Positions 41,899 to 52,167 of a stretch of 64,000 nucleotides of DNA are shown here, piece after piece. The notes under the pieces are model-generated. The model ran no database searches and was not told the DNA's origin. It saw only the letters and a program-made list of their open reading frames with translations. Position numbers and translations under genes: made by a program. The DNA is from Annona cherimola (Eukaryota > Streptophyta > Magnoliopsida > Magnoliales > Annonaceae), in assembly GCA_030490835.1 (NCBI GenBank), contig CM059971.1, positions 36,752,012-36,816,011 on the forward strand, in the 5' to 3' direction. How positions within the stretch are numbered: the first letter of the stretch is position 1; each line of letters starts with the position of its first letter.

Positions 41899-43035
41899 TT
41901 GAAGCTCTTTCTTCCTTTGAAAGTGTATAGATCACTCAAATTTAGAGAAAAGCAAATGGGAGCTCTTGTTTGCACTTCTTTTCTCTCTTCAGACAATGTA
42001 GTGTCTCTATTCTCGTTTGCTTGAGTGTCTATTTATAGAATGGGGAAGATTTGAACGTTATAGAAGTGGTTGGCGCGCAATAAATGTTCCAACGTTCAAA
42101 AATTTGACCGTTGGTTCCCCAAGTCGCAGGTGGAGTCGACTTCGTCTGCGACTTGGCTTCCCAAGTCGCAACTGGAGTCGACTTCGTTTGCGACTTCAGT
42201 TCCAAGTCTGAGATTAGGTCGACTTGGTTTCAAACTTGACCTCAAGTCGATATTGGAGTCGACTTGGATTGCGACTTGACCTGTTCTTGTGCTAAAATTT
42301 ATTTGGTCCTTGCTTGATTTCTTCTAGCTTGCTTAGCTTTCCTTCTTGAATCATTTACTTCTGAAATGGCTTCTAATATTTGCAAAGCTCCTTGAAGAAC
42401 TTGTCTTAGTTGCTTTTGATAGTAGTCTTCATGACTTGAACTTCTTCATCTTCAACTACGTTCGAAGCTGTGCCTTGGACTTGAGAGACTTGAGTTGATA
42501 GTGAGCTTATACCCTTGATTTGGATTTGAAAAATCCCAAGTTGATCTTGAAAATGAGCTTGAGTCTGTATTTTGGACATTGAAGAACTCAAGTCGATCTC
42601 GGGGTCGACTTCATCTGCGACTTCACCCAAGTCGCACCTGGAGTCGACTTCGTCTGCGACTTCGGCATTTTTGTGCCCCAAAATCAGCTCTGGAGTATTT
42701 TTCCCGTCTCAAGTCGATGTTGGAGTCGACTTCGTTTGCGACTTGGCTACCCAAGTCGCAAGTGGAGTCGACTTGGCTTGCGACTTCACCTGCTTTTCCT
42801 TCCATTTTGAATTTTGCTGTGTGGTCTGTTTTGGAGTCGAATATGGAGTCGACTTTGGGATCGACTTCACCCTAAGTCGAAGTCCAAGTCGACTTGGATA
42901 TCGACTTGGCTAATTCATTCCTTAAATCATTAAGCAAAGTCATCAGTAATCACCTTATACTCAATTTTAACTTTGTTAATCATCAAAACTCATGCTTTGG
43001 TCAATTTTGTTTTGCTTTAAACATTGTTTCCAACA
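41899..43035 (-). repeat. 3' LTR of element J (truncated)
   Basis: Matches 50370-51502 of the 5' LTR nearly base for base, including GTCGAC units, the TATA box (TATAAATA on the minus strand, 42037-42030) and the start TGTTGGAAACAATG. The U5 side is missing because of the deletion at 41898/41899. Confidence 0.93.
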
Positions 43036-43341
43036 ATATCCCCCTTTTTGATGATTGACAAAACTAAATTGAGCTTGTACCTTTCAAGATAATCATATTC
43101 ATATAGTTTTCAAAACAAATCATAACTTTCAAACAGAGTATAGTAAATACGAAACACATAGCAATCATGATACATATATGTGAGCATAAATAATTTCATA
43201 AATCAATACAGATTACACTATAAAGCAAAAATGAAACCTAGATACAAACTACCCGACCCAAAATGCTCTAAAAAACTCTCAAAAACAGCTTTATTCCAAA
43301 TTTATCTCCCCCTTTTTGTCAATCTTTCAAAAATGGTTCAA
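43036..43341 (-). promoter_or_regulatory. Polypurine tracts and spacer of element J
   Basis: The terminal tract on the minus strand reads AAAAAGGGGGATAT, ending at 43036 next to the LTR. A second tract, TTGACAAAAAGGGGGAGA (43322-43305), lies close to the extra-ORF stop. Same two-tract layout as E and H. Confidence 0.78.
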
Positions 43342-44934
43342 TCACCAAGGATTTGGTGAATTGAAATTAGGAAATGGGATATGACGATTGAATGGGTTTG
43401 ATAGGACGAACATGAGCAGAGGAATCGAATGAGGAAACTGGAGCGGGAGTCGGATCTCTATGAACTGATCCTGAATCGAATGGATCAAGTTCAGGTATGG
43501 GTCGATTTTTGTGACGCCCTGATGAAGATGGTATCGAATGGTACGCATTTCCCGATCGATTTGATCTTGTCGGGAATGCATATCATTGACAGCAGTGAGA
43601 ACTTCGGTCACGAGACTGGTCATTCGATCCTCTTGATGACCCATTTCCTCTCGTAGAGCAGATATCTCTTTTTTGATGCTCTGTAATGTGACCTCTTGAG
43701 ATGACAGTAGAGGCGCCCGATCAGGTGCAGTAGATCCCTGTGGAGAGTAGGATCCGTGCGTCATGGGAGATACTGGCTCCTCGGGAACGTCTCGGGGTGG
43801 AGCAGATGGTGCCTCGGGAGGCTGCTCCCCCTCAGTATGTGCTTGTCCTTCTTCAGGAGCCTCTGCTTCCGCCCTAAGCTCATTTACATTGATCTTCATT
43901 CTCTGGATCAATGCCTTATTGATTGCATTGGTGGATTTCAATACTTCGAAAGGCTCACCTTCAATATCCACCTCGAAATGCTCAAGGATCTTCGTGATCC
44001 AGGTACCATAGGGTAGGACTCCCCGTGGATTGTCCTTTCTGCAACTAAGGGCTTCAAGGAATAAACAGGGAAGGCTGACTTTTACCCTGTTCACAATCTT
44101 CCATAGTATCCCGGCTTCTTGAGGATTCAACTGATTTCTTCCTCCGCCTTTGGGATAGATGCAGTGAGCTATTAGCAGGCGTAGAACCCGCAGCCTTGGG
44201 GACAGATCCATGTAGTGTAAAAACTTGATCCCGGGATGATATTTGTTGCTCCGAGTGAGCTGATTGTATATCTGATCAAGTGAAAGATTTGCAGGAAGCG
44301 GCTCATCTACATGTGGTACCTCAAGTATCTGTCCGATATTGATCATAAACCCTTCCAAACTTGGAGTTACTCTAATTCCAAAGAACATGCTAACTCCTTT
44401 TACAAAACTGCTGTAATATTCCTCATCCCATAGGTAATAGAAGATCCTGCTTAGATCTGGATAGACCCTTTCATCTTCCTTTAGTAGCTTGGTCCAACCT
44501 TGAAATTCCAGAAGATCTTCTATATCCGACCCATAATCTTTGAGAAACTTGAAATCAATGATCTTAGGGATGAATACCTTCCGTTCGTAGAAGTGCTTGT
44601 AGAACCGAATGTGCTGGAGTTCGGTTTGGAAATACGTAGTCGGCATCTTTAGTACTTGGGCTTTTGCAGCAATATTGCCTCTTCTTCTTGCCCCAGATTG
44701 GGTGCTTTGTGAGGTTTGGGCTTGTTCCTCACGACCTGCTGTGTTTGACGGGGTTCCCATTTGAAAACGCACTCGGCGGCCTGTGGAAGTAGATGGTTCT
44801 TCCCGGGCTCGCTTTGAGGAAATGCGCTGTCTCCTAGGCACTTCGTCGTCGGTATGGGACGTAGACTGTCTGGGAACTGGTTTGAGGGATAGTTTTGAGA
44901 CGGCTAGCTTGGGAGGTCTGAGTTTTGGAGCCAT
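43342..44934 (-). CDS. Extra ORF (aORF) of element J, intact, 530 aa, function unknown
   Basis: Starts MAPKLRPPKLAVSKLSLKPV and runs uninterrupted to 43342. Residues 1-95 are basic and Ser/Thr/Arg-rich (VPRRQRISSKRAREEPSTST, a possible nuclear signal). Residues about 95-360 form a conserved globular part: MPTTYFQTELQHIRFYKHFY, FQGWTKLLKEDERVYPDLSR, YLWDEEYYSSFVKGVSMFFG, DLSPRLRVLRLLIAHCIYPK and VLPYGTWITKILEHFEVDIE. A Glu/Pro-rich linker and a helical tail (DMHSRQDQIDREMRTIRYHL) follow. The frame is open further upstream to an ATG at 45330 through the pyrimidine tract, giving a 662-aa version with a Phe/Leu/Ser-rich N-terminus; MAPK is preferred because E and H conserve it. It resembles proteins annotated as putative plant transposon protein. 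Confidence 0.82.
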   Translation of the reverse strand: MAPKLRPPKLAVSKLSLKPVPRQSTSHTDDEVPRRQRISSKRAREEPSTSTGRRVRFQMGTPSNTAGREEQAQTSQSTQSGARRRGNIAAKAQVLKMPTTYFQTELQHIRFYKHFYERKVFIPKIIDFKFLKDYGSDIEDLLEFQGWTKLLKEDERVYPDLSRIFYYLWDEEYYSSFVKGVSMFFGIRVTPSLEGFMINIGQILEVPHVDEPLPANLSLDQIYNQLTRSNKYHPGIKFLHYMDLSPRLRVLRLLIAHCIYPKGGGRNQLNPQEAGILWKIVNRVKVSLPCLFLEALSCRKDNPRGVLPYGTWITKILEHFEVDIEGEPFEVLKSTNAINKALIQRMKINVNELRAEAEAPEEGQAHTEGEQPPEAPSAPPRDVPEEPVSPMTHGSYSPQGSTAPDRAPLLSSQEVTLQSIKKEISALREEMGHQEDRMTSLVTEVLTAVNDMHSRQDQIDREMRTIRYHLHQGVTKIDPYLNLIHSIQDQFIEIRLPLQFPHSIPLLMFVLSNPFNRHIPFPNFNSPNPW

Positions 44935-44949
44935 TGATTCAGGAATTTT

Positions 44950-45293
44950 GAGAGGTATAGAGAGAGAAGCTTGATACCGAAAAAGGAGAGCAGAGAGAGA
45001 GAGGATCTTTAAGAAAGATGAGAGAATCGAAGATAGTGAGGCAGCTGCCGGAAAATAGAGAGAGATAGAAGGAAAATAGCCAGAAGGAAAGAAGAAGAGA
45101 AAAAGGGCATTCGCCGGGAAATGCCGAAAAGAAGGAGATTCGCTGGAGAAGAGAGAGAGATAGAGAAGCAGATTTGCCGGAGAAGAGAATTGCCAGAGGA
45201 AAATACGCTGGAAAAACGGCGCGGGAAAGGAGAAGAAGAAGAAGAAAAGGAAGAAGAAGAAAGAAAAAAGGAAGAAGGCGGACGGTCGCGCGC
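44950..45293 (-). other. Pyrimidine-rich tract before the extra ORF of J
   Basis: Purine-rich on the plus strand, so CT-rich on the sense strand of J. About 345 nt, in frame with the extra ORF. Equivalent tracts lie in E and H. Confidence 0.7.
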
Positions 45294-45296
45294 GCG

Positions 45297-45436
45297 GAGT
45301 CGACTTTGCCCTAGGCGAAGTCGACTTCATCCCCTCGGAGTCGACTTCGCCTCAGAGGCGGAGTCGACTTCACATCTCCTAAGTTGACTTCGCTGGAGTC
45401 GACTTGGCTTTCCCGGAGTCGACTTGACTCATCGAC
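45297..45436 (-). repeat. Internal GTCGAC repeats of element J
   Basis: About seven GTCGACTY units between the pol stop and the pyrimidine tract, with GCGCGCGCG at the tract end. Same motif as the LTR units. Confidence 0.8.
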
Positions 45437-45471
45437 TTGGCTCCTTTTAGATCATATTTGTCTAATTCTTC

Positions 45472-48400
45472 CTAGTTTAATTCTATCATCCCCATATCAT
45501 TTCTAATTTTATAAAATGATTCCTTTGCTAGAGGTTTGGTAAAGATATCAGCAATTTGATCTTCAGTTTTCACATATTCTAAGCAAATATCATGATTCTC
45601 AACATGTTCTCTAATAAAATGATGTCTTACATCTATATGCTTTGTTCTTGAATGCAGTACAGGATTCTTAGTCAAACATATAGCACTTGTATTATCACAT
45701 TTAATAGGAATATTAAAATAATCAATGCCATAATCTTTCAATTGTTGTTTCATCCAAAGTAGTTGGGCACAACAGCTTCCGGCGGCTATATATTCGGCTT
45801 CCGCAGTAGATAGGGCAACACTGGTTTGTTTCCTTGAGTAACATGAAACCAACATATTTCCAAGAAATTGACAAGTTCCACTGGTACTTTTTCTATCTAC
45901 TTTGTAACCGGCAAAATCCGCATCCGAATAGCCGATTAAATCAAATGTTGACCCCTTTGGATACCATAGTCCAAGATTGATAGTATTTATCAAATATTTA
46001 AAAATTCTTTTTACAGCCAACAGATGTGATTCTTTAGGACATGCTTGAAATCTAGAGCACATACAAACACTGAATAAAATATCTGGTCTAAAAGCAGTTA
46101 AATATAACAATGATCCTATCATGCTTCTATAGAGCTTTTGATCGATACATTTACCGTTTTCGTCTGTGTCGATCTTGATCGTAGAACTCATTGGTGTATT
46201 TTCTCCTTTACCATTTTGCATTCCAAATTTCTTGAGCATTTCTTTGACATATTTGGACTGATTTAAGAATATCCCTTCTGTTTGCTGCTTGATTTGTAGT
46301 CCAAGAAAGAAATTTAATTCTCCCATCATGCTCATTTCAAATTCGCTCTGCATGATCTTAGAAAATTCTTGGCATAAAGTTTCATCAGTAGCTCCAAATA
46401 TTATATCATCAACATAAATTTGTACAATTAAAATATTTTTACTTTTATATTTAATGAACAAAGTAGTATCAACTTTCCCTCTTTGAAACTCATGATCAAT
46501 CAAAAATTTATTCAACCTTTCATACCAAGCTCTTGGAGCTTGTTTTAATCTATATAATGCTTTGGTCAATTTATAAACATATTTCGATTGATCCTTTTCT
46601 TCAAATCCTGGGGGTTGTTCAACATATACTTCTTCATTCAAATATCCGTTCAGAAATGCACTTTTTACATCCATTTGAAACAATTTGAAATTCATATGAG
46701 AAGCAAATGCTAGTAATATACGTATGGCTTCTAATCTGGCCACAGGTGCATATGATTCTTCAAAATCAATTCCTTCTTCCTGGGAATACCCTTTGGCTAC
46801 TAATCTAGCCTTGTTTCTAATTACAAGTCCGCTTTCGTCCAATTTGTTTCTAAATATCCATTTGGTACTAATAATGGTATGACCATTTGGTCTAGGAACT
46901 AAATGCCATACATCATTTCTTTCAAATTGATTTAGCTCTTCTTGCGTTGCAATAACCCAGCTTTCATCATTAAGAGCTTGTTCAATGGTAGTGGGTTTGA
47001 TCTTGGACACAAAAGCATATTGTCCACAAATATTTTGCTTTGATCTTCTAGTTTTTACTCCTTCATACACATTTCCAATGACTTGCTCAATTGGATGGGC
47101 ATTTTTGAACTTTAAATCAGTTGGAGGTTTGTAAGAGTCATTACCTTCACTTACCTCTTCCTCCATGAGATTTTCTGGCTTGAGCTCGATTTTCTTTGGT
47201 TGTTCTTTTCCTTTTGTTTCATCTGCATCACTTAATTCATCCTCCTTTCTAGGAGTTTGGTTAAACTCATCAAAGACAACATGTATCGATTCTTCTACAA
47301 CTTGGTTTCGTTTATTGAATACTCTATATGCTTTGCTATTTGATGAGTAACCAAGGAATATTGCCTCATCACTTTTAGCATCTAGTTTTTCCAAATTGGT
47401 TTTTCCATTGTTCAAAACATAGCATGTGCATCCAAAAGCATGAAAATAAGAGATATTTGGTTTTCTTCCTTTCCATAGCTCATATGGGGTCTTTTTCAAG
47501 ATTGCTCTAATGGTAACTCGATTCAAAACATGACAAGCTGTATTTACAGCTTCACCCCAAAAATTCTTGGATAGTTTGCTCTCATTTAGCATTGTTCTAG
47601 CCATCTCTTGTATAGTTCTATTTTTCCTTTCAACTACTCCATTTTGTTGTGGAGTTCTTGGTGCAGAAAATGTGTGATGAATTCCTTTTTCATTACATAG
47701 TTCTATGAATCGTTTGTTTTCAAATTCACCACCATGATCACTTCTTATAGTTATAATAGTACTTTGTTTTTCATTTTGCACCAAATTTACAAAAGTTGCA
47801 AACATAGAGAAGGCTTCATCTTTGCTAGCTAAGAGAATTATCCATGTGAATCTTGAAAAATCATCAACAATTACAAACACATATTTCTTTCCACCAATGG
47901 TCAAAATATCAGATGGCCCATATAGATCCATGTGTAGCAATTCAAGTGGCCTAGTGGTGGAAATTTCCTTTTTGGTAGAGAAAGGCATTTTAGGTTGTTT
48001 TGATAATTGACATGCCTTGCAAATTTTGTCCTTGTCATATTTCAACTTTGGCAATCCTTCTACCAAACTCTTTTTCCATAGGGTCTTTATATTTCCCATG
48101 TTTATATGTCCAAGCCTTTTATGCCAAACCCATGGATCATTATCAATGGCCATTAGACATTGACCATATAATTCATCAAGTGAAACCAAATATACATTTC
48201 CATGTCTTTTTCCACTAAACATGATATGTTCTCCATTAAATACATTACATATGGATGATTCAAACACAACCTTGTATCCTTTGTCACATAATTGACTAAT
48301 GCTCATTAGATTGTGCTTGAGTCCTTCAACAAACAAAACATCTTCCATGCATGCATTTGAAATACTATATATGTTTCCCTTACCTTTAATTTTACCTTTC

Positions 48401-48549
48401 TCATTATTACCAAAGGCAACTGTTCCATCGTTGCAAGGCTTAAGTTTATGAAATAAACTTCTTTCTCCGGTCATATGCCTTGAACAACCACTGTCCATGA
48501 ACCATACATTGTTTGCCTTTGCCTTAAAACATATCTGAAAAATAAACAA
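45472..48549 (-). CDS. pol: pol polyprotein of element J (protease-integrase-RT-RNase H), intact, about 1025 aa
   Basis: Protease: [10 protein letters not shown] with active-site Asp at residue 19. Integrase zinc domain: His143, His148, Cys177, Cys180. Integrase core: Asp208 (HMDLYGP), Asp271 (SDHGGEF), Glu307 ([10 protein letters not shown]), a DD35E spacing. RT: residues about 540-760 with [23 protein letters not shown] and the catalytic YVDD at 712-715. RNase H: SDADF (875-879), STAEAEY (914-920). Integrase before RT defines Ty1/copia. The first codon of the open frame is TTG and no ATG lies upstream of the protease, so expression probably depends on gag-pol frameshift, readthrough or splicing. 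TTTATTTTTCAG, a splice-acceptor-like string, lies right at the frame start. All catalytic residues are present. Confidence 0.95.
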   Translation of the reverse strand: MFIFQICFKAKANNVWFMDSGCSRHMTGERSLFHKLKPCNDGTVAFGNNEKGKIKGKGNIYSISNACMEDVLFVEGLKHNLMSISQLCDKGYKVVFESSICNVFNGEHIMFSGKRHGNVYLVSLDELYGQCLMAIDNDPWVWHKRLGHINMGNIKTLWKKSLVEGLPKLKYDKDKICKACQLSKQPKMPFSTKKEISTTRPLELLHMDLYGPSDILTIGGKKYVFVIVDDFSRFTWIILLASKDEAFSMFATFVNLVQNEKQSTIITIRSDHGGEFENKRFIELCNEKGIHHTFSAPRTPQQNGVVERKNRTIQEMARTMLNESKLSKNFWGEAVNTACHVLNRVTIRAILKKTPYELWKGRKPNISYFHAFGCTCYVLNNGKTNLEKLDAKSDEAIFLGYSSNSKAYRVFNKRNQVVEESIHVVFDEFNQTPRKEDELSDADETKGKEQPKKIELKPENLMEEEVSEGNDSYKPPTDLKFKNAHPIEQVIGNVYEGVKTRRSKQNICGQYAFVSKIKPTTIEQALNDESWVIATQEELNQFERNDVWHLVPRPNGHTIISTKWIFRNKLDESGLVIRNKARLVAKGYSQEEGIDFEESYAPVARLEAIRILLAFASHMNFKLFQMDVKSAFLNGYLNEEVYVEQPPGFEEKDQSKYVYKLTKALYRLKQAPRAWYERLNKFLIDHEFQRGKVDTTLFIKYKSKNILIVQIYVDDIIFGATDETLCQEFSKIMQSEFEMSMMGELNFFLGLQIKQQTEGIFLNQSKYVKEMLKKFGMQNGKGENTPMSSTIKIDTDENGKCIDQKLYRSMIGSLLYLTAFRPDILFSVCMCSRFQACPKESHLLAVKRIFKYLINTINLGLWYPKGSTFDLIGYSDADFAGYKVDRKSTSGTCQFLGNMLVSCYSRKQTSVALSTAEAEYIAAGSCCAQLLWMKQQLKDYGIDYFNIPIKCDNTSAICLTKNPVLHSRTKHIDVRHHFIREHVENHDICLEYVKTEDQIADIFTKPLAKESFYKIRNDMGMIELN

Positions 48550-48556
48550 GTAAATC

Positions 48557-48772
48557 TTATCTCTTTGGTACCCATTTTATGGGTCCGTTTTGGTTAGTTA
48601 ACCTTTGAAGTTTGAGTTGATCCAACTTTGATCCCATAAAACCAATGCATTTTGGCATCCAAACCAATTTAGCACCTCGGTTTTGCAGTTTTCTTAGTTT
48701 ACATTGATATATCTTATGTCCAAACTTGTTGCAGAAGTTACAAGCTCCCGGAAGTCTAGAATATGGAGCCAT
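48557..48772 (-). CDS. gag: gag second zinc-knuckle segment of element J (separate frame)
   Basis: 71 codons from [20 protein letters not shown] to GPIKWVPKR then TAA. The CX2CX4HX4C knuckle [14 protein letters not shown] binds RNA in Gag. The frame differs from the main gag frame, which ends at 48756 (PNGSIF then stop), and from pol, which starts just beyond. In E the knuckle is also out of frame with the coiled-coil part. It may be a frameshift mutation, or a real frameshift site. Confidence 0.6.
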   Translation of the reverse strand: MAPYSRLPGACNFCNKFGHKIYQCKLRKLQNRGAKLVWMPKCIGFMGSKLDQLKLQRLTNQNGPIKWVPKR

Positions 48773-49757
48773 TTGGTAATTTGTTCATTAGTTGGTCTTT
48801 TGTCCAAATTGTTCGATTTATTTTAGTAAAATTGGTTTTGATATTATTTCTTGGAGCGTTAGTTTCAGTTTGTTCGAGTGCATTGTACCCAAGTCCTTTC
48901 TTGCAAGTTTGAGTTGTCATTTTCAAAAATATTTTTACATTTTCTCCTGGATTAGAGAACTTGGCAAGAGATTCATTTAATGATTTATTCTCGTTTTTAA
49001 GTTTTTCTAATTCATTTTCTAGGGTATTCTTTTCATCTTTTAGCTTGTCTAATTTTTCAGCAAGTTTACCATTTACAATTATTACTGCATCACATTGTCT
49101 TTTTTTAATTGTAAACTTGTTTCCTAATTTCTTTATTTCTTCATATAGTGAATCATAAGCTTGTTGAAGTTCCTCTAATTCAGCACATTTAAGACATTCA
49201 TTTGTAGAGAAATTTGAAAAGGATTTCTGTTTGGAGGTTACCTCTTGACTACTCGTGCAGTCCGTTGAAGTGGCTTGATCCTCCAAAGTTTCCATTGCTG
49301 CAAAACATATGTCGGTGTTTGCTATGCAACAGATTCTTGCACAATCTACTTCGCATTCTTCACTTGAGGAACTATTCGTTGTAGATTCTTCTTCATTTAC
49401 GTACATGCCTCTTCCTTTGTTTCTTTGAAATCTTTTGTTATCCCATATCTCTTTGGCGGTTAAACAAGAGGATACTCTATCATACTCAGAAGCCGTAAGA
49501 GCACAAAATAGAGAATTCATGGCATTAGCATTGCTCTTGACGGTTCTTACTTCCTCTTCGGTCCACTTGGAAGCTCTTTCATCGGTAGGCAAAGTTACAC
49601 CATCTTGGATTGCAATCCAAGAATCCATGTCGGTAGCCATAATGAGTTGCTTCATACGAAGCTTCCAATAGCCGAAATTGTTCCCATCAAATAATGGTGG
49701 CCTAGTAAATGATTGGCCTTCGGCAAACGCAGGAACGGAAGTAGATTGGGATGCCAT
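48756..49757 (-). CDS. gag: gag of element J (333 aa, central domain deleted)
   Basis: ATG at 49757 (MASQSTSVPAFAEGQSFTRP). Residues 1-107 match gag of H up to SSCLTAKEIWD; then the sequence jumps in frame to NKRFQRNKGRGMYVNEEEST. About 160 residues are missing: most of the UBN2 domain, the basic stretch and the first zinc knuckle. The rest is Cys-containing (DCARICCIANTD) and then a long coiled coil (residues about 180-270, for example KLAEKLDKLKDEKNTLENEL). The open frame ends before the second knuckle. This Gag is unlikely to assemble normally, so J may need Gag from another copy. Confidence 0.88.
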   Translation of the reverse strand: MASQSTSVPAFAEGQSFTRPPLFDGNNFGYWKLRMKQLIMATDMDSWIAIQDGVTLPTDERASKWTEEEVRTVKSNANAMNSLFCALTASEYDRVSSCLTAKEIWDNKRFQRNKGRGMYVNEEESTTNSSSSEECEVDCARICCIANTDICFAAMETLEDQATSTDCTSSQEVTSKQKSFSNFSTNECLKCAELEELQQAYDSLYEEIKKLGNKFTIKKRQCDAVIIVNGKLAEKLDKLKDEKNTLENELEKLKNENKSLNESLAKFSNPGENVKIFLKMTTQTCKKGLGYNALEQTETNAPRNNIKTNFTKINRTIWTKDQLMNKLPNGSIF

Positions 49758-49791
49758 GTCAATAAGATCTCTTTGGTAAACTCAAAGACCT

Positions 49792-49803
49792 GCTCTGATA
49801 CCA
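49792..49803 (-). other. Primer-binding site of element J
   Basis: On the minus strand TGGTATCAGAGC, two bases inside the 5' LTR end, complementary to initiator-Met tRNA. Confidence 0.93.
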
Positions 49804-49805
49804 CT

Positions 49806-51502
49806 TGTTGGTCCCGAGTTAATGGAAAAACCCAAGAGGGGAGGAGTGAATCTTAAAAATTCCTCGGTAAAATTAAAAACTTAACCCCTTGTAAACTTAA
49901 TCCCCTTGATTGAAACAAATAGAGAGCAATGAAATAGTGAAAGCAATAAGGTAAACAGTAGGCAAGATTTATAGTGGTTCGGGCAACCTCTCCCTACTCC
50001 ACTCTTCCAAGCTCACACACCGTTGTGACTTGGGTTCCACTATGTATTCCGTGAATACACTTAGAGACTCCACTCTCTTCTAGATTCTAGCTCTAGGGGG
50101 CATACACAATCAGAGCCTATGCTCTCTTCTAGATTCTAGCTCTACGGGGCTTATACACTTGATACAAGTAGGTGATGAGTTCACCTCCAATCACAACTCT
50201 ACTTGCAAAGTCTTGGTTTGTTACAACAAACTCAAACCAAGACCAATCACAAAGAATAATGAAAATAAGGAAGATCTACACTTTACTGAGTTGTGTAGGC
50301 AAGATTCAGCTTGAGGAAGAACTTGTAGAAGCAACCGGTTGTATGTCGTTGAAGCTACTTGCAACTTGAAGTTCTTTCTTCCTTTGAAAGTGTATAGATC
50401 ACTTAAATTTAGAGAAAAGCAAATGGGAGCTCTTGTTTGCACTTCTTTTCTCTCTTTAGACAATGTAGTGTCTCTATTCTCATTTGCTTGAGTGTCTATT
50501 TATAGAATGGGGAAGATTTGAACGTTATAGAAGTGGTTGGCGCGCAATAAATGTTCCAACATTCAAAAATTCGACCGTTGGTTCCCCAAGTCGCAGGTGG
50601 AGTCGACTTCGTCTGCGACTTGGCTTCCCAAGTCGCAACTGGAGTCGACTTCGTTTGCGACTTCAGTTCCAAGTCTGAGATTAGGTCGACTTGGTTTCAG
50701 ACTTGACCTCAAGTCGATCTTGGAGTCTACTTGGGTTGCGACTTGACCTGTTCTTGTGCTAAATTTTGTTTAGTCCTTGCTTGATTTCTTCTAGCTTGCT
50801 TAGCTTTCCTTCTTGAATCATTTACTTCTGAAATGACTTCTAATATTTGCAAAGCTCCTTGAAGAACTTGTCTTAGTTGCTTTTGAGAGTAGTCTTCATG
50901 ACTTGAACTTCTTCATCTTCAACTACGTTCGAAGCTGTGCCTTGGACTTGAGAGACTTGAGTTGATAGTGAGCTTATACCCTTGATTTGGATTTGAAAAA
51001 TCCCAAGTTGATCTTGAAAATGAGCTTGAGTCTGTATTTTGGACATTGAAGAACTCAAGTCGATCTCTGGGTCAACTTCATCTGCGACTTCACCCAAGTC
51101 GCACCTGGAGTCGACTTCGTCTGCGACTTCGGCATTTTTGTGCCCCAAAATCAGCTCTGGAGTGTTTTTCCCGTCTCAAGTCGATGTTGGAGTCGACTTC
51201 GTTTGCGACTTGGCTACCCAAGTCGCAAGTGGAGTCGACTTGGCTTGCGACTTCACCTGCTTTTCCTTCCATTTTGAATTTTGCTGTGTGGTCTATTTTG
51301 GAGTCGAATATGGAGTCGACTTTGGGATCGACTTCACCCTAAGTCAAAGTCCAAGTCGACTTGGATATCGACTTGGCTAATTCATTCCTTAAATCATTAA
51401 GCAAAGTCATCAGTAATCACCTTATACTCAATTTTAACTTTGTTAATCATCAAAACTCATGCTTTGGTCAATTTTGTTTTGCTTTAAACATTGTTTCCAA
51501 CA
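49806..51502 (-). repeat. 5' LTR of element J
   Basis: 1697 bp, TGTTGGAAACAATG to GGGACCAACA on the minus strand. GTCGAC units lie at about 51375-51055 and 50735-50585, the TATA box TATAAATA at 50504-50497, and AACGTTC boxes upstream of it. The left arm of the U5 hairpin is altered (AAGATTC in place of AACCCAA), so pairing with TTGGGTT is lost in this copy. Confidence 0.93.
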
Positions 51503-52167
51503 GATGAGTCAAGTCGACTCCGGGAAAGCCAAGTCGACTCCGGTGAAGTCGACTTGGGAAAGTGAAGTCGACTCCGCCTAGGGCAAAGTCGACTCCGCGC
51601 ACACGACCGTCCGCCTTCCCCTTCTTCTTCTTTCTTTCTTCTTCTTCCTTCTCCTCATTTTTTCCCGCGCTCAGCCTCCGCGTCCTCTCCATTTTTCCGG
51701 CTATCTCTCTGTTCTCTGGCTTTCTTTCTCTCCCTCTCCATTTCCGATTCTCTCTTCTCCTTCCCTTCTTTCTCCCGCGCACAGTCTTCCTTTCTCTCTC
51801 TCTCCCCGTCTCTCTATTTCTCTGCCATCTCCATCTCTGCCTTCTATCTCTCTGCTCTCCTCTCTCTTCTCTCTCAATTTTTCTCTGCTTTCCTCTCCTC
51901 TCTTCCTCTTTGCTACAAGCTCTCTCTCACTCTCCCTGTCTTCTCCTCTCTCTCTTCCCGTCTCTCTATTCCTCTGCTCTCTTTCATTTCCGTTTCTCAT
52001 CCTTCTCTGCCATTTTCGTCATTGCCTTCATCTTTCTCTTTTCTTTATTTTCTTCTCTCTGCATTCATCTCTCTATCTCTCTGATCAGATTCTCTGTCTC
52101 TATTCTCTCTATTTCTCTCTCTCTCTGCTCTTTGTCTTTCTGCCTCTCTGAATTTCAAAAATTTGCA
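51503..52167 (+). other. H internal spacer: GTCGAC repeats then a 540-nt pyrimidine tract
   Basis: 51506-51600 holds five GTCGACTCC-type units, followed from 51614 to about 52150 by nearly pure CT sequence with many CTCTCT runs. It ends at the extra-ORF ATG (52168). The tract remains open in the frame of that ORF back to 51562, though without an ATG at its head (GTG). Confidence 0.72.

Larger units (their letters stand above)
41899..51502 (-). mobile_element. Element J: Sirevirus-type copia retrotransposon, minus strand, inserted in H
   Basis: Minus-strand order: 5' LTR (51502-49806), primer site, gag, pol, GTCGAC repeats, pyrimidine tract, extra ORF, polypurine tracts, 3' LTR (43035-41899, truncated). 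H resumes at 51503 with GATGAGTCAAGTCGAC, a sequence that also follows pol in J, so J landed just after pol in H. A deletion removed the end of H pol and the last ~560 bp of the J 3' LTR, so no TSD can be scored. pol and the extra ORF are open throughout. It is the youngest and best preserved element here. Confidence 0.93.

Noticed and set aside
44783..45387. Plus-strand Arg/Glu-rich open frames opposite the extra ORF of J
   Set aside because: They are antisense shadows of the pyrimidine tract and of the extra ORF.
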